DNA of 64,000 bases from Candidatus Kapaibacterium sp. (GCA_026003495.1 BPHK01000001.1:620001-684000); one strand, 5' to 3'; numbered from the stretch's first letter, positions 26,501 through 35,645 are shown. Notes: a model not told the origin generated them from the sequence alone. A program made the numbers and translations.

Positions 26501-27508
26501 TTAGCGTAGTGATTGCGATCCAATTTTCACAACAGGGGCGTTGACAGGCGACATCATGCCTTTGACCAACGCATAGGGCACGCCAACCGCTGTTTGAATC
26601 GAGTAGTCAATCTCGACGTACCGATTCGGCGATGTACCCTGGAGAATGCTTCCGCCGGCTGCTTTCAGCAAGATCTTTGCAAAGCGGTATTGGTTTGCCG
26701 GTGGGTTGGCGGAGTTGTCTGGTGCAACCATTGCGTAGAAAACAATGCTCTTGGCTTGGTTCTGCAGATTTTCAATCATGATTTGCGCTTGCTTTTTCCC
26801 TGTGCCAAGTGCTTGCGATTCGAACACTGCCTCGAGCGAGTCAGCGACAACGAAATAGGGTACGTACCCTTGGGATGTGCTATCGCTGAAAATGATCGTC
26901 GCTTTGGCTAATTGCCCTGCCTGCGCTCCGCGAATGAAGCGCCCTTGATTGTCGGTATACGTGCTTGCTCGCGGTGAACCGAATGCCCAGTTTACCTGGT
27001 TACTATCGGGACGAGTATCGAGGCAGACGTCCCACTCGGTACCATTGGCAATAGTCAGGTTGGTGCCATCGAGCAGGCGAATGCCGCTACCGTTGGCTGA
27101 TGCGGTTTCGAATGCGCGGATGCCACGGAAACGCTTCGCACCTGACCATTGAATCGAGATGCCCGACGATACAGTGTCATTGGTGTAGGCAGCAACAGTG
27201 AAGGTGTAAGTTTTATTTGCGTCAAGGCCCTTGATGTCAACGATCGTTTCGCCTTTGCCTAGGGTAATCGGGTTGAATGTTTGTGTACCACTTGTTACGG
27301 TGATGCGGTAGCCTTTGAAATCTGCGTTCGACTCAGACGGTGACGGAGTCCACTTGAGGCGGACGGTCGTTTCGTCTATCGAAAGAGCCATCAGATTCGA
27401 TGGCGGTGCTGGAATGAACGTGACTGGAGTGTTGGTGGTGGTATCCTCGCACCCAGTCAGAAAAACGCCGAATGCACCGAGCATTAGCGCAAGAACGCGA
27501 TGCTTCAT
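26501..27508 (-). CDS. Lipoprotein with a fibronectin type III domain
   Basis: The 335-residue product has a lipoprotein signal with Cys20 ('GVFLTGCEDTTTN'). A fibronectin type III domain follows at about 30-125 ('APPSNLMALSIDETTVRLKWTPSP', 'GYRITVTSG', 'LDANKTYTFTVAAYTND'), and then about 200 residues of unrecognised strand-rich sequence. It should sit on a membrane surface outside the cytoplasm. A TATTTTTG element 54 bases upstream of the ATG is the likely promoter. The next gene, the small lysine-rich protein, begins 14 bases after its stop, so the two are probably one operon. Confidence 0.75.
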   Translation of the reverse strand: MKHRVLALMLGAFGVFLTGCEDTTTNTPVTFIPAPPSNLMALSIDETTVRLKWTPSPSESNADFKGYRITVTSGTQTFNPITLGKGETIVDIKGLDANKTYTFTVAAYTNDTVSSGISIQWSGAKRFRGIRAFETASANGSGIRLLDGTNLTIANGTEWDVCLDTRPDSNQVNWAFGSPRASTYTDNQGRFIRGAQAGQLAKATIIFSDSTSQGYVPYFVVADSLEAVFESQALGTGKKQAQIMIENLQNQAKSIVFYAMVAPDNSANPPANQYRFAKILLKAAGGSILQGTSPNRYVEIDYSIQTAVGVPYALVKGMMSPVNAPVVKIGSQSLR

Positions 27509-27561
27509 TGGAATCGGTGAAAAGTGTGGAACATAATGCAAAAGCACAGACGCACTGGTGC

Positions 27562-27569
27562 AAAAATAG
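27562..27569 (-). promoter_or_regulatory. TAnnTTTG promoter element of the fibronectin-domain lipoprotein operon
   Basis: The minus strand reads TATTTTTGCACC, 54 bases before the ATG at 27508 and just downstream of the terminator of the preceding gene. Confidence 0.6.
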
Positions 27570-27600
27570 GCAGCACCTGGTTCAATGCATCATCATAGCT

Positions 27601-27639
27601 AAAAAAGCGGCTTGCACTGATGAACGTGCAAGCCGCTTT
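27601..27639 (-). terminator. Rho-independent terminator
   Basis: Arms AAAGCGGCTTGCAC and GTGCAAGCCGCTTT form a 14-bp perfect stem with an eight-base loop. On the minus strand a run of six T follows. It ends the transcript of the small secreted protein at 27663. Confidence 0.9.
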
Positions 27640-27662
27640 CCAGCGGTGAAGCGCTGCCGTGC

Positions 27663-27914
27663 TTACTTGGGTTGTTCGGCAGGCTTTTCGGACTTTTTGT
27701 GGTGGTGATGCTTTTTGCCCTTCTTTGCCATTGGCTCCGACGCTTTGTCCGCTGGGGCAGTCGTCGGAGCGGGCGTTGTTGCGGGAGCAACCTTTGCTTC
27801 CGCAGCAGGCTTTGCAGGCGCTGTCTTTGCAGCGCTCTTTCCTTGATCGGCAGCGAGCATCACCTGGGCTGCCATGAGGGCAACGGCGAGCGTTGCCAGT
27901 CCGAGCTTCTTCAT
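27663..27914 (-). CDS. Small secreted Ala/Pro/Lys/His-rich protein
   Basis: The 83-residue product has a signal peptide ('MKKLGLATLAVALMAAQVMLA'), a low-complexity Ala/Pro/Thr linker and a basic tail with four consecutive histidines ('KKGKKHHHHKKSEK'). The start has GGAGGG seven bases upstream. It is monocistronic with its own terminator. Function unknown; the histidine tail could bind metal, but nothing around it supports that. It resembles in style the lysine-rich protein at 26217-26486. Confidence 0.65.
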   Translation of the reverse strand: MKKLGLATLAVALMAAQVMLAADQGKSAAKTAPAKPAAEAKVAPATTPAPTTAPADKASEPMAKKGKKHHHHKKSEKPAEQPK

Positions 27915-28059
27915 AGCGAAGACCCTCCAAAACAGAAATAGTGAAACACACATGCGCCATATTCCTGGCACGCCGTGTGTTTTGCGTGCTCTTGGCGCGA
28001 GCACTTAGTCGCAATTGGCAGCGGCAACGTTACACGTGCACTAACATTTTAGTTTGCGT

Positions 28060-28837
28060 TTAGCCAGCATTCAGAATTGCCCCGCTGTTCCGCTTCAAAA
28101 CCTGCTGCAGATGGTGTTCGATTTGCTGGCGGTCGAGTTCGATTTCGAAGCCGACCGAGAGTGGCAAGCGCCGATCAAGTCTCGCAAGCAATTCCTCGAA
28201 GGCTTGGGCGGCTTCGTGGTAGCGCCCGAGTGCAACGAGGGCATGTGCCTTATAATTGAGTGCCAACGTTTGGTCGGGGACCTTCTGGAGTGATTCTTCT
28301 GCCCAGCGGAGTGCATCCTCATATCGGCCTTGGACGCCGCACACGTAGGCAAGAGCGGTGGCTGCCGATGCTGCCAGCAGTGCCGAATGCCCGATCTGGA
28401 GCGCAAAGCCAAATGCGCGTTCTGCTTCAGCAAAAAGCTGCATCCGCGCGAGCGTTTGCGCCAGTTGGAACCATGCGTAGGCATTGAGTGGCTCTTCTTG
28501 CACATGCTGGATGAGTAAGCGGTAGTTGCGGCGGACTTTTGCTTCCAATTGCTCAGGCGGAATATTGTACCCGCGATGGTGGATGACGATCGGCGTGTGA
28601 ACGATCGCGCCGCCGCACTCGATGATCGCAGGGGTGATTTGCTCGTGGACACGTCCGCGAAATGCAATGCGCGGATAGCCGTAGTTGCGAAACAGTCGGG
28701 GATAGGCACCGCGGTGGGTTTCTCTGCCGCTCATGCCAACCCGATGGGGACTTCGGAGCGACTGATTCGAGGCAGTTGCCTAATCGCTCCTGCTCATCGC
28801 GTGCGATAATGCAGACGGTCAGTGGCAGTCGTTCCAT
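28060..28837 (-). pseudogene. Family 2 glycosyltransferase with TPR domain, internal deletion and frameshift
   Basis: The 5' end reads as a family 2 glycosyltransferase ('MERLPLTVCIIARDEQERLGNCLESV'), but after residue 26 the homology jumps, in another frame, to the far end of the catalytic domain ('SPHRVGMSGRETHRGAYPRLF', 'FRGRVHEQITPAI') and then to TPR repeats ('ALRWAEESLQKVPDQTLALNY', 'ALGRYHEAAQAFEELL'). The usual middle part, some 140 residues with the nucleotide-sugar and DxD metal sites, is missing. The gene cannot make an active transferase. The TPR part alone could be translated from ATG 28734, though no good ribosome binding site is seen. Confidence 0.75.
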
Positions 28838-28902
28838 CGGAGGAGGATAGAGTTCGTTCCATCGCAGAGAGTCTGCTGCAAACGCCTTGCCAAGGTGGGG
28901 AA

Positions 28903-30126
28903 TTACTGGCTATCATCTTCGATGGATGGATCAGGAATTGCATTGAAGGCGATACGCATTGGTGCACTCGTTCGTGCAGGGTGCGCTGTTGCGATGTATA
29001 CTGCACCTGGACCGTGCCGGAGGATGATGCGATCGAGTGCTGCGAGGAGCTGGTGACGTTGTGGATAGGTGGAAAACAGCGGTAGTTCGAGTTGGAGCTC
29101 TGCGTGCGAGAGTTCCGTAAAGTGTATCCGAACATGGAATGGTATGCGGTCGTGCGGCCGTTGATCCCAAAGGCGACGAAGCACGGTGCCGAGCATGAAC
29201 GGGTCGTTTGTCGGCGGAATACGCATCTCTGCGGTCCACTCGAGTGTTGGCAGGAACGTACATCCTACAGTGATTCGACTGGAGAGAACACCGTACCGCC
29301 GCATTCGAACCGTCGCTTTCTGCATGAGTCGGTGCAGGACAGCGAATGCTCGCTCGTCGGTCCGCATGTCTGGTTCGAGAACGTGGGAGTGCCCTACGCT
29401 CCGGCGTTTGGTTGACGGGCGATCAGTACACTCACCACGCAGGTGTGCATAGAATCGTTCGCCTTCGATACTCCCCCAAATCGCCCGCAATTGCTGCCGT
29501 GTGGCACGGTATAGATCTGCGATCGTATGAATACCACTGCGGTGGAGGCGTGTTGCTATGCGTGGTCCAATACCGCACAGGTCCTGCAATTGCAGGTGGA
29601 GTAACCGGTCTGGAACGTCGTTCTCGGTGAGGACGACTAGTCCGTCCGGTTTTTCAAGATCGCTGGCAGTCTTGGCCAAAAATGGGTTCGGTGCAATGCC
29701 AATCGAGCAGGTGATGTACTGACCAACCTGGCTGCGTAGTGCATCCTTGATCTGCGTTGCGAGTGCACATGCGCGAGATGGCTCTTGTTCTCGTCCGTGC
29801 AGCGTGCAGAGAACCTCGTCGATGGAACAAACCTGGGTGATGGGGATGCACTGCTCAATGATCTCGAGTAGGCGATGGTGCATTTCGACATAGACTGCCG
29901 GACGAGCCTCGACCAACACGAGCTCTGGGCATCGCTTGCGTGCTTCCTTGACTGGAGTCCCTGTCTTCAGCCCAAAACGGCGCGCTTGGTAGCTTGCCGT
30001 AATCAAGCACGTACGGTCGGTCATTACCGCGACAATGCCAACTGGCTTATCGCGAAGGTCCGGCCGGAGCTGCTGCTCGACCGAGGCGAAGTAGGCGTTG
30101 AAATCAACGAAGAGATAGCGCAGCAT
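28903..30126 (-). CDS. dinB: DNA polymerase IV (Y-family translesion polymerase)
   Basis: The 407-residue enzyme copies damaged DNA. Its catalytic residues fall at the same positions as in E. coli DinB: Asp8 in 'LFVDFNAYFASVEQ', and Asp103/Glu104 in 'VCSIDEV', with Phe13 at the steric-gate position. The helix-hairpin-helix segment 'LQDLCGIGPRIATRL' and the little-finger domain follow. Length is slightly above the usual 350 because of a short C-terminal tail without a clear beta-clamp motif. Start is ATG 30126. Divergent from infC. Confidence 0.93.
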   Translation of the reverse strand: MLRYLFVDFNAYFASVEQQLRPDLRDKPVGIVAVMTDRTCLITASYQARRFGLKTGTPVKEARKRCPELVLVEARPAVYVEMHHRLLEIIEQCIPITQVCSIDEVLCTLHGREQEPSRACALATQIKDALRSQVGQYITCSIGIAPNPFLAKTASDLEKPDGLVVLTENDVPDRLLHLQLQDLCGIGPRIATRLHRSGIHTIADLYRATRQQLRAIWGSIEGERFYAHLRGECTDRPSTKRRSVGHSHVLEPDMRTDERAFAVLHRLMQKATVRMRRYGVLSSRITVGCTFLPTLEWTAEMRIPPTNDPFMLGTVLRRLWDQRPHDRIPFHVRIHFTELSHAELQLELPLFSTYPQRHQLLAALDRIILRHGPGAVYIATAHPARTSAPMRIAFNAIPDPSIEDDSQ

Positions 30127-30363
30127 TGGTCATGGGTAGGTATTCGCAAAAATCTACATCGGGGCAGTCTCCAGGTGAACAATTGTACCGCAGATTGCTC
30201 ATCGTTGTGATTTTGGAGACGCGATGTGCTATCTTTGCGATGAGGTTTTACTGTACTGTTTGTTTGTAAACGTGATTGTGGACGCTTTTCGCCCAACGTT
30301 GACGAGCATTTCTCTGCACCAGAGGAAGCGGAGGGGTTCTGCACATACGGGTGTATCGCTGTA
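30127..30363 (+). promoter_or_regulatory. Leader region of infC with a TATCTTTG promoter element
   Basis: The 237 bases between dinB and infC hold TATCTTTG at 30230-30237, a full match to the TAnnTTTG consensus on the plus strand, leaving a leader of about 120 bases before infC. A purine-rich stretch (GAGGAAGCGGAGGGG, 30322-30336) lies 27 bases before the TTG start. Long leaders of infC operons often carry autoregulation; no specific structure could be assigned here. Confidence 0.45.
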
Positions 30364-30957
30364 TTGAACGGTAGCTCAAGCGCGGATCATTCTGTGCGGA
30401 AGGTTCGAATCAATAACGAAATCACAGCACCAGTGGTGCGCGTCGTTGATGCCGAAGGCGGTATGCTCGGCATCATGGCTATTTCGGATGCGCTCAAGAT
30501 TGCCTACGACCGAGGGCTCGATCTTGTCGAAGTTGCCCCGCAGGCAAATCCGCCCGTGTGTCGGGTCATTGACTTCGGCAAGTACCAGTACGAGCAGCAC
30601 AAACGCGAAAAGCAACAGCGGAAGCAGCAACACCAAACGCAGCTGAAAGAAATTCGCCTCAAAATCGTCACCGACACCCACGACTTAGATTTCAAAGCGC
30701 GTCATGCTCGCGAGTTTCTGCTCGAGGGCAACAAGGTCAAGGTGACGGTGCTCTTCCGCGGTCGCGAAATCACGCACAAAGAATTCGGCGAACAGATTCT
30801 CCAGCAGTTCTGGCAGCGGCTCGAAGATGTTGCTAAATTCGATCAGCCCATCCGTGAGGAAGGTAGAACGATGACGATGATCCTTGCGCCCGACAAAGAG
30901 AAAATCAAAAAGTACCAAAAACTCATGCAACAACAGTCCAACGACGAGCAGGACTAA
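30364..30957 (+). CDS. infC: Translation initiation factor IF-3
   Basis: The 197-residue protein binds the 30S subunit and checks start codons. Both halves are present: '[20 protein letters not shown]', '[21 protein letters not shown]' and '[12 protein letters not shown]' in the N-domain, and '[20 protein letters not shown]' and '[20 protein letters not shown]' in the C-domain. No ATG or GTG is available in frame near the beginning; TTG 30364 is used here, and ATC 30355 is another possible rare start. infC genes are known for non-standard starts that allow self-control by IF-3. It heads infC-rpmI-rplT. Confidence 0.95.
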   Translation: MNGSSSADHSVRKVRINNEITAPVVRVVDAEGGMLGIMAISDALKIAYDRGLDLVEVAPQANPPVCRVIDFGKYQYEQHKREKQQRKQQHQTQLKEIRLKIVTDTHDLDFKARHAREFLLEGNKVKVTVLFRGREITHKEFGEQILQQFWQRLEDVAKFDQPIREEGRTMTMILAPDKEKIKKYQKLMQQQSNDEQD

Positions 30958-30959
30958 CG

Positions 30960-31157
30960 ATGCCAAAAATGAAAACCCATAGCGGCGCGAAAAAGCGCTA
31001 CAAGGTGACCGCAACAGGCAAAATCATGCGCGAGAAGGCCTACCGCAGCCATATTCTCACGAGCAAGGATCGGAAACGGAAACGGTCGCTGCGGAAGGCC
31101 ACACTCGTTGATCGTGCGAATCTGGCGCTCGTTCGCGCGCAGCTCCTTCTCGGTTGA
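30960..31157 (+). CDS. rpmI: Ribosomal protein bL35
   Basis: The 65-residue basic protein shows the family beginning '[21 protein letters not shown]' and the conserved '[17 protein letters not shown]'. It is a component of the large ribosomal subunit. It starts two bases after the infC stop, in the conserved order infC-rpmI-rplT. Confidence 0.97.
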   Translation: MPKMKTHSGAKKRYKVTATGKIMREKAYRSHILTSKDRKRKRSLRKATLVDRANLALVRAQLLLG

Positions 31158-31207
31158 GCCTGGTAATGGGCGCATTGGGCAAACGTTCGGAAATGGTTCT
31201 GCTGGCT

Positions 31208-31231
31208 GCACGGGTTGACTGCTCTCCGTGC
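31208..31231 (+). promoter_or_regulatory. Hairpin in the rpmI-rplT spacer
   Basis: Arms GCACGG and CCGTGC enclose 12 bases within the 117-base gap between rpmI and rplT. In several bacteria this region carries the L20 autoregulatory site; the assignment here is inference from position only. Confidence 0.3.
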
Positions 31232-31274
31232 GCTGCAGTGTTGAGTGTATCACCAATTGACTGGAGGCATTCCA

Positions 31275-31637
31275 ATGCCACGCAGTGTCAATAAAGCAGC
31301 AGCACATCGCAAACGCCGCCGGATTCTCAAGCGTGCCCGGGGGTACTGGGGCGCTCGGTCGAAGCTGTGGACAATTGCCAAGCACCACATTGAAAAGGGC
31401 TTGCAGTATGCCTACCGCGACCGCCGAGCGAAAAAGCGCGCGTTCCGCCGGCTCTGGATTGTGCGCATCAACGCGGCAGCGCGGCTCAATGGGACGACGT
31501 ACTCGCGTCTTATCGCTGCGCTCCATGCCAAGCACATTAGCATCAACCGCAAGGTGCTTGCCGACCTTGCCATGAACCACCCCGCTGCATTTGCAGCGAT
31601 CGTTCAGCAAGCCATGGCAACGCCGAGTGCGGGGTGA
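31275..31637 (+). CDS. rplT: Ribosomal protein bL20
   Basis: The 120-residue protein has the family sequence '[19 protein letters not shown]', '[18 protein letters not shown]' and '[20 protein letters not shown]'. It binds 23S rRNA early in assembly and commonly represses its own operon. The start has GGAGG seven bases upstream, which decides it over an earlier in-frame ATG at 31245. Third gene of the infC operon. Confidence 0.97.
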   Translation: MPRSVNKAAAHRKRRRILKRARGYWGARSKLWTIAKHHIEKGLQYAYRDRRAKKRAFRRLWIVRINAAARLNGTTYSRLIAALHAKHISINRKVLADLAMNHPAAFAAIVQQAMATPSAG

Positions 31638-31668
31638 GTTCCTTGTTTTATTTTTTTGGTTTGGTCCG

Positions 31669-31980
31669 ATGAAGCTCTACGTTGGTAACTTGAGTTACCA
31701 CACCACCGACAGCGACCTTGAGTCGCTCTTTTCCGCCTATGGCGAGGTCGCCGATGCGCACGTGATTATTGATCGCGATTCGGGGCGCAGCCGCGGATTT
31801 GGATTTGTGGATATGCCCAACGACGACGAGGCGGAAGCTGCCATCGCTGCATGCAATCAAATGCAGTTCATGGGGCGTACTATCACCGTCAATGAAGCAC
31901 GTCCACAAGCGGAACGCCCACAACGTCACAGCCCACGTGGAGGCTACGGCGGCGGTCGCGGCGGATATCGTCGCTACTAA
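31669..31980 (+). CDS. RRM-type RNA-binding protein with Gly/Arg-rich tail
   Basis: The 103-residue protein is a single RNA recognition motif: RNP2 'KLYVGNLSY' at 2-10 and RNP1 'SRGFGFVDM' near residue 43. A short Gly/Arg/Tyr-rich tail follows ('RGGYGGGRGGYRRY'). Such small proteins are common in Bacteroidota and cyanobacteria and act as RNA chaperones, often cold-induced. The start 'MKLYVGN' is well conserved. It lies 31 bases after rplT, so it may share its transcript. Confidence 0.92.
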   Translation: MKLYVGNLSYHTTDSDLESLFSAYGEVADAHVIIDRDSGRSRGFGFVDMPNDDEAEAAIAACNQMQFMGRTITVNEARPQAERPQRHSPRGGYGGGRGGYRRY

Positions 31981-31985
31981 TGCCG

Positions 31986-32053
31986 TCCGGGGATACCCCG
32001 GAGCGTGAAACGCAACATGCGCACCATCGCCTGCGCGCCTTGAAAAGGCGCGC
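31986..32053 (+). terminator. Two consecutive hairpins after the RRM gene
   Basis: The first is TCCGGGG / CCCCGGA with loop ATA (31986-32002). The second is GCGCGCCTT / AAGGCGCGC with loop GAA (32033-32053). Neither has a T-run. They lie between the RRM stop and the tRNA-Ala promoter and probably end the infC operon. Confidence 0.5.
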
Positions 32054-32095
32054 TAAGCCTACGGTACAGTCCGACTGATGTTGTGATGCAGCTCG

Positions 32096-32103
32096 TATTT
32101 TTG
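32096..32103 (+). promoter_or_regulatory. TAnnTTTG promoter element of tRNA-Ala
   Basis: TATTTTTG followed by CG, 16 bases before the tRNA 5' end. Confidence 0.65.
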
Positions 32104-32119
32104 CGCTGCATCACAGCGT

Positions 32120-32192
32120 GGGGCTATAGCTCAGTTGGTAGAGCGCTGCAATCGCACTGCAGAGGTCAGGAGTTCGAATCTCCTTAGCTCCA
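32120..32192 (+). tRNA. tRNA-Ala (anticodon CGC)
   Basis: Complete cloverleaf: acceptor GGGGCTA / TAGCTCC with the G3:U70 wobble pair that is the identity element of tRNA-Ala, anticodon stem CTGCA / TGCAG with CGC in the loop, T-arm AGGAG TTCGAAT CTCCT. CCA is not encoded. It is followed 33 bases later by rpmG, probably on one transcript. Confidence 0.95.
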
Positions 32193-32225
32193 CTGTTTTT
32201 GTTCCTCATCTGCAACAACAACCCC

Positions 32226-32408
32226 ATGGCAAAGAAAAAAGGCGCACGAGTTATCATCACCCTCGAATGTACCGAGGCGGCAAAAGAAGGAAAGCCAGCA
32301 TCCCGCTACACGACGACGAAAAATCGCCAAAACACCCCTGAGCGGTTGGAGCTGCGCAAGTACAACCCATTTCTCCGCCGTCACACGATCCACCGAGAAA
32401 TTCGTTAG
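32226..32408 (+). CDS. rpmG: Ribosomal protein bL33
   Basis: The 60-residue protein reads '[19 protein letters not shown]', '[21 protein letters not shown]' and '[14 protein letters not shown]', all typical of L33. Only one cysteine is present, so this is the zinc-free form. It follows tRNA-Ala directly. Its stop overlaps the end of the convergent LptF/G gene by four bases. Confidence 0.95.
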   Translation: MAKKKGARVIITLECTEAAKEGKPASRYTTTKNRQNTPERLELRKYNPFLRRHTIHREIR

Positions 32409-33691
32409 CGGCGCAGCAGGCGAAAAGATTCGTTGCTTGTCGTGATGATGAGCACGACGCCAATGACGGCGAGCAATACGTTTGCGCTCCACATGACTTC
32501 CGGAGGGAGAATCTGCCGATCGGCAAGCTTTTCGCCGCCGATGAGGCATGCCCAGTAGAGGATGTAGAACCCTACACTGATGAGAGCGCTGGTGCCGAAC
32601 GATCCACCACGCGTGCGTATCCCCAGCGGACATCCGACCAAGACAAACACAACGCACGCGACGGGAATAGCGTACTTTTTTTGAATTTCCACTTCGTATT
32701 GCCGCGCTTGGCGGTCGGCGTCGTTGTACTGCCCACCGATGGTGCCAAGCTGACTTGCAACGATGGCGACGTGTTCTGCCCAGCTGTGGGGAGGCAGTGA
32801 TGCAGTGTCGCTGAGCAACCGCGCCAGATGCTCCTCAACAGCCTGTTCGATCGAGCGCCACTGCGTCTGCTGTCGCTCTCGTGCTGCGCGGACAATGCGC
32901 TCCATATCGGCGATGCGCATTTCGCGGTCACCGCGGGCGATGGCTCCCTCTTGCGAACGTTCGAGCAAAAAACCATACGCCGGTATCACAACGTGTTGCC
33001 GCTCGAAGCGGATGTAACGGTAATCGCCGCGCCGACTGCGGGAGTACTGATGCACATCGCCACGGTAGAGCTCGAGCAGCACGTACCGATAGCTCGGCGA
33101 AAAGCGCAAGTAGCCGCTGTCGGCATTGACGATTGTCAGGCGGTTGATGTCGCGCCGATCGTAGATCGTCACCCCACGTAAATGCTGCTGCGAAGTGTCA
33201 ATCGCTCGTGCCAGGATTGTGTACCCTTCCAGCTGCGTGCTGAACTGCCCCGCTTGCAGCGCAAAGCTCGGTTTCTTCCGTTGAATGTCCATCAGCAGTG
33301 TTTTCGCACGGTGGTTTGCGTCGGGAAGGATGCTATCGTTGAACCAAAAGACCACAAGCGTCAACATTCCTCCCATCGCAATCACCGGTAGCATCTTCTG
33401 CAGCAAACTCATTCCGCTTGCTTTCATTGCGGTGACTTCGTGTGTCTGCGCCAGCCGACCGAACGTAATGAGTGCGGAAAAGAGCATGCCGATCGGAACG
33501 GCCAGTACCACCATCCACGCCAAGTTGAGCACGATAAGCTGCGCGATGACCACAGCACTGAGCCCTTTCCCGACAAGCTCATCGAGCACTCGGAGGAGAA
33601 ACTGCATCAAAAAAAGGAACATGACCACGCTTGCTCCGAACAGGAATGGTGGGAGATGCGCACGGATGATGTAGCGTGGGAGAATCAACAT
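32405..33691 (-). CDS. LPS-export permease LptF/LptG family
   Basis: The 428-residue inner-membrane protein has the YjgP/YjgQ layout: three membrane spans at the start ('[20 protein letters not shown]', '[19 protein letters not shown]', '[16 protein letters not shown]'), a large periplasmic domain with 'YTILARAID' and '[14 protein letters not shown]', and three spans at the end. LptF and LptG work with LptB to pull LPS from the membrane; which of the two this is cannot be decided. The periplasmic part also holds a helical segment (about 250-330). It is the last gene of the tatC operon. Confidence 0.9.
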   Translation of the reverse strand: MLILPRYIIRAHLPPFLFGASVVMFLFLMQFLLRVLDELVGKGLSAVVIAQLIVLNLAWMVVLAVPIGMLFSALITFGRLAQTHEVTAMKASGMSLLQKMLPVIAMGGMLTLVVFWFNDSILPDANHRAKTLLMDIQRKKPSFALQAGQFSTQLEGYTILARAIDTSQQHLRGVTIYDRRDINRLTIVNADSGYLRFSPSYRYVLLELYRGDVHQYSRSRRGDYRYIRFERQHVVIPAYGFLLERSQEGAIARGDREMRIADMERIVRAARERQQTQWRSIEQAVEEHLARLLSDTASLPPHSWAEHVAIVASQLGTIGGQYNDADRQARQYEVEIQKKYAIPVACVVFVLVGCPLGIRTRGGSFGTSALISVGFYILYWACLIGGEKLADRQILPPEVMWSANVLLAVIGVVLIITTSNESFRLLRR

Positions 33692-33693
33692 GG

Positions 33694-34941
33694 CTACTGC
33701 TTTGCGCGGAGCTGCGCAATCTTCTCCTCGAAAAACGAACGACGCTCCGGAAACTGGCGCGCAAGGATCATGTACGCTTTGATTGCTTGTTCGATGGCGC
33801 CTTGCATCTCATAAATGGCAGCCATTGTTTCACTGACAACGGTTGGTTCGCTGCGTTCGACATCGGATTCATGCTTCTCCACTGCTGCGAGCGACCCTGG
33901 GGATTTGATCCATGCGTGTTCCAGCCGCTCGGCAAGGAGCTCGAGCGATGTTTGCTCTGGAGAATCTTGTGTGCTAACCCGCGTTGGTTTTATACCAGGA
34001 TGGCGTGCGCGAAGCTCGGCTTCTAACTGCGAAGGCGTTGAAGGTACCGAGGCGGCAGAACGCACGCGCCGTTGGCGTTCCGAACCTCGGATAGTGCGGA
34101 AGGGGGGAAACTCAACTGCTGCAACATTTCTTTGGCTCAAGGAGGATTCGATGCGAAGAGGCGCAAATTCCAATCCCGGAATAAGCCGGATATTGCTGCT
34201 GCGGAGCATTCGCATCGCGCGGCTATCAATCGTTGCTGTTTCGACGATTCGCATCGTGGGAGGTGAATCGTTTTCCCGTAAGTGAGCCGATGGAACCGTA
34301 GCTTCCTGTGCATCATCACCAGCAGGAGCAGTCATACGTTCTGCGTCCTGGAGCGCTGCGAGCGGTTCTTCGCCGAGTGCATCCTCTGCCAAAGCCAACG
34401 GTGGCTCTTTGATCTCGAACGCGGTAAGTGGTTCCAGCGTGGCAGATTCAGCAGGTGCTGCTTCAGTTTCACGCGGCAGAGGGTACTCCGTTTCCGCCGC
34501 CAGATTCGAGGCTTCATCCTCGCTTGGGACGGGCGATGGGACAGATTCTCCAGCGCCGAGGTCCTTCGATTCCGTGATCACACTGGGTTCAGCGGAAGCA
34601 CTGCACGTGTCTAGTGATGCTGCGTTGCAACCGGACTCTTCGGCAGAGGAGGGAATTTCCACAATTGCGCCAAAGGTCTGATCCGAACGCAAAAGCTCCT
34701 GGAGCTGCTCATGCAACAGCGCAAGACCGCGATGGTACGGGAAACGTTGCACTGCATGCGCTGCAATCTCGTAGGCTGTAGGAATGTCTTGCAACTGCAA
34801 GTACGCCCGTGCCAGGAGCGCATAGGCGGTCGCATAGTCCGGATACTCTTTCAGCCCTTCTTCAAGCACTGCGACTGCTTGGCTGGTCTTGCCGCTTCCG
34901 AGCAACCGCTGTGCATGGAGTGTAAAGTGGACCGTTCCCAT
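33694..34941 (-). CDS. TPR protein with a long disordered middle
   Basis: The 415-residue protein has TPR-like helices at the start ('AQRLLGSGKTSQAVAVLEEGL', 'YATAYALLARAYLQLQDI') and one at the end ('AAIYEMQGAIEQAIKAYMIL', 'FPERRSFFEEKIAQL'). The roughly 200 residues between are rich in Glu, Ala, Pro and Ser and probably disordered. No signal peptide. It starts one base inside the BI-1 stop and ends three bases before the LptF/G start, so it is translated with both. Likely a scaffold; its partners are unknown. Confidence 0.8.
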   Translation of the reverse strand: MGTVHFTLHAQRLLGSGKTSQAVAVLEEGLKEYPDYATAYALLARAYLQLQDIPTAYEIAAHAVQRFPYHRGLALLHEQLQELLRSDQTFGAIVEIPSSAEESGCNAASLDTCSASAEPSVITESKDLGAGESVPSPVPSEDEASNLAAETEYPLPRETEAAPAESATLEPLTAFEIKEPPLALAEDALGEEPLAALQDAERMTAPAGDDAQEATVPSAHLRENDSPPTMRIVETATIDSRAMRMLRSSNIRLIPGLEFAPLRIESSLSQRNVAAVEFPPFRTIRGSERQRRVRSAASVPSTPSQLEAELRARHPGIKPTRVSTQDSPEQTSLELLAERLEHAWIKSPGSLAAVEKHESDVERSEPTVVSETMAAIYEMQGAIEQAIKAYMILARQFPERRSFFEEKIAQLRAKQ

Positions 34942-35645
34942 TAGCGTCGGCGTCCGAGCAGTCGCAGCAAGTTCAGGAAGAGGTTGACAAAGTCCAGGTA
35001 CAACGCAAGGGCTGCGATGATCGCATAGTTGGTCGCACGCGCTTCATTTTGAGCAGCGATGGCATACATCTCCTTGATTCGCTGCATGTCGTAGGCCGTA
35101 AGACCGACGAAGACCAACACCGCTACGATCGAAGTGGCAAACGTCAGCGCTGAACTCTGCAGGAACAGGTTGACCAGCGACGCAAGGATGACGCCGATGA
35201 GGCCCATGAGCATGAAACTGCCGACGCTGCTCAGGTCACGTTTCGTGGTATAGCCGTAGAGTGCCGTTGCTGCGAATGTTCCGCATGTGATGAGGAAGAC
35301 CGTTGCCAGCGATTCGGCTGTGTAGGCGTAAAAAAGTACCGCCAACGTCTTGCCGGTGAGCACCGAGTAGAGCAGAAAGAGCGCCTTTGCAGTACTGGGC
35401 GCCATCTGTTCGATGCGTGCTGAAAGGTAGATGACCAGTCCGATCATCGCAATTGCTAAGACCCAGCGGAGCGAGAGGCTCAACTCAAAGATGGCCGGGA
35501 TAGAAAGCGTTGCCCATGCTGCCAGTGTCGTCACGAGCAATCCGCCAGTCATCCAGGCGTAAACGGTTTGAACGAACAGGCGTTGCTGGGTGAGCTCATC
35601 GCTGCCGAGTGGAAAGAAGCTGCTCTGGGCAATGTCGGTTCGCAT
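34941..35645 (-). CDS. Bax inhibitor-1/YccA family membrane protein
   Basis: The 234-residue protein has seven predicted membrane spans and the family marks 'FVQTVYAWMTGGLLVT' in the first span, 'GLTAYDMQRIKEMY' and 'LALYLDFVNLFLNLLRLLG' at the end. Bacterial members (YccA, YbhL) have been linked to FtsH control and ion leak; the role here is not known. Part of the leftward tatC operon. Confidence 0.93.
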   Translation of the reverse strand: MRTDIAQSSFFPLGSDELTQQRLFVQTVYAWMTGGLLVTTLAAWATLSIPAIFELSLSLRWVLAIAMIGLVIYLSARIEQMAPSTAKALFLLYSVLTGKTLAVLFYAYTAESLATVFLITCGTFAATALYGYTTKRDLSSVGSFMLMGLIGVILASLVNLFLQSSALTFATSIVAVLVFVGLTAYDMQRIKEMYAIAAQNEARATNYAIIAALALYLDFVNLFLNLLRLLGRRR

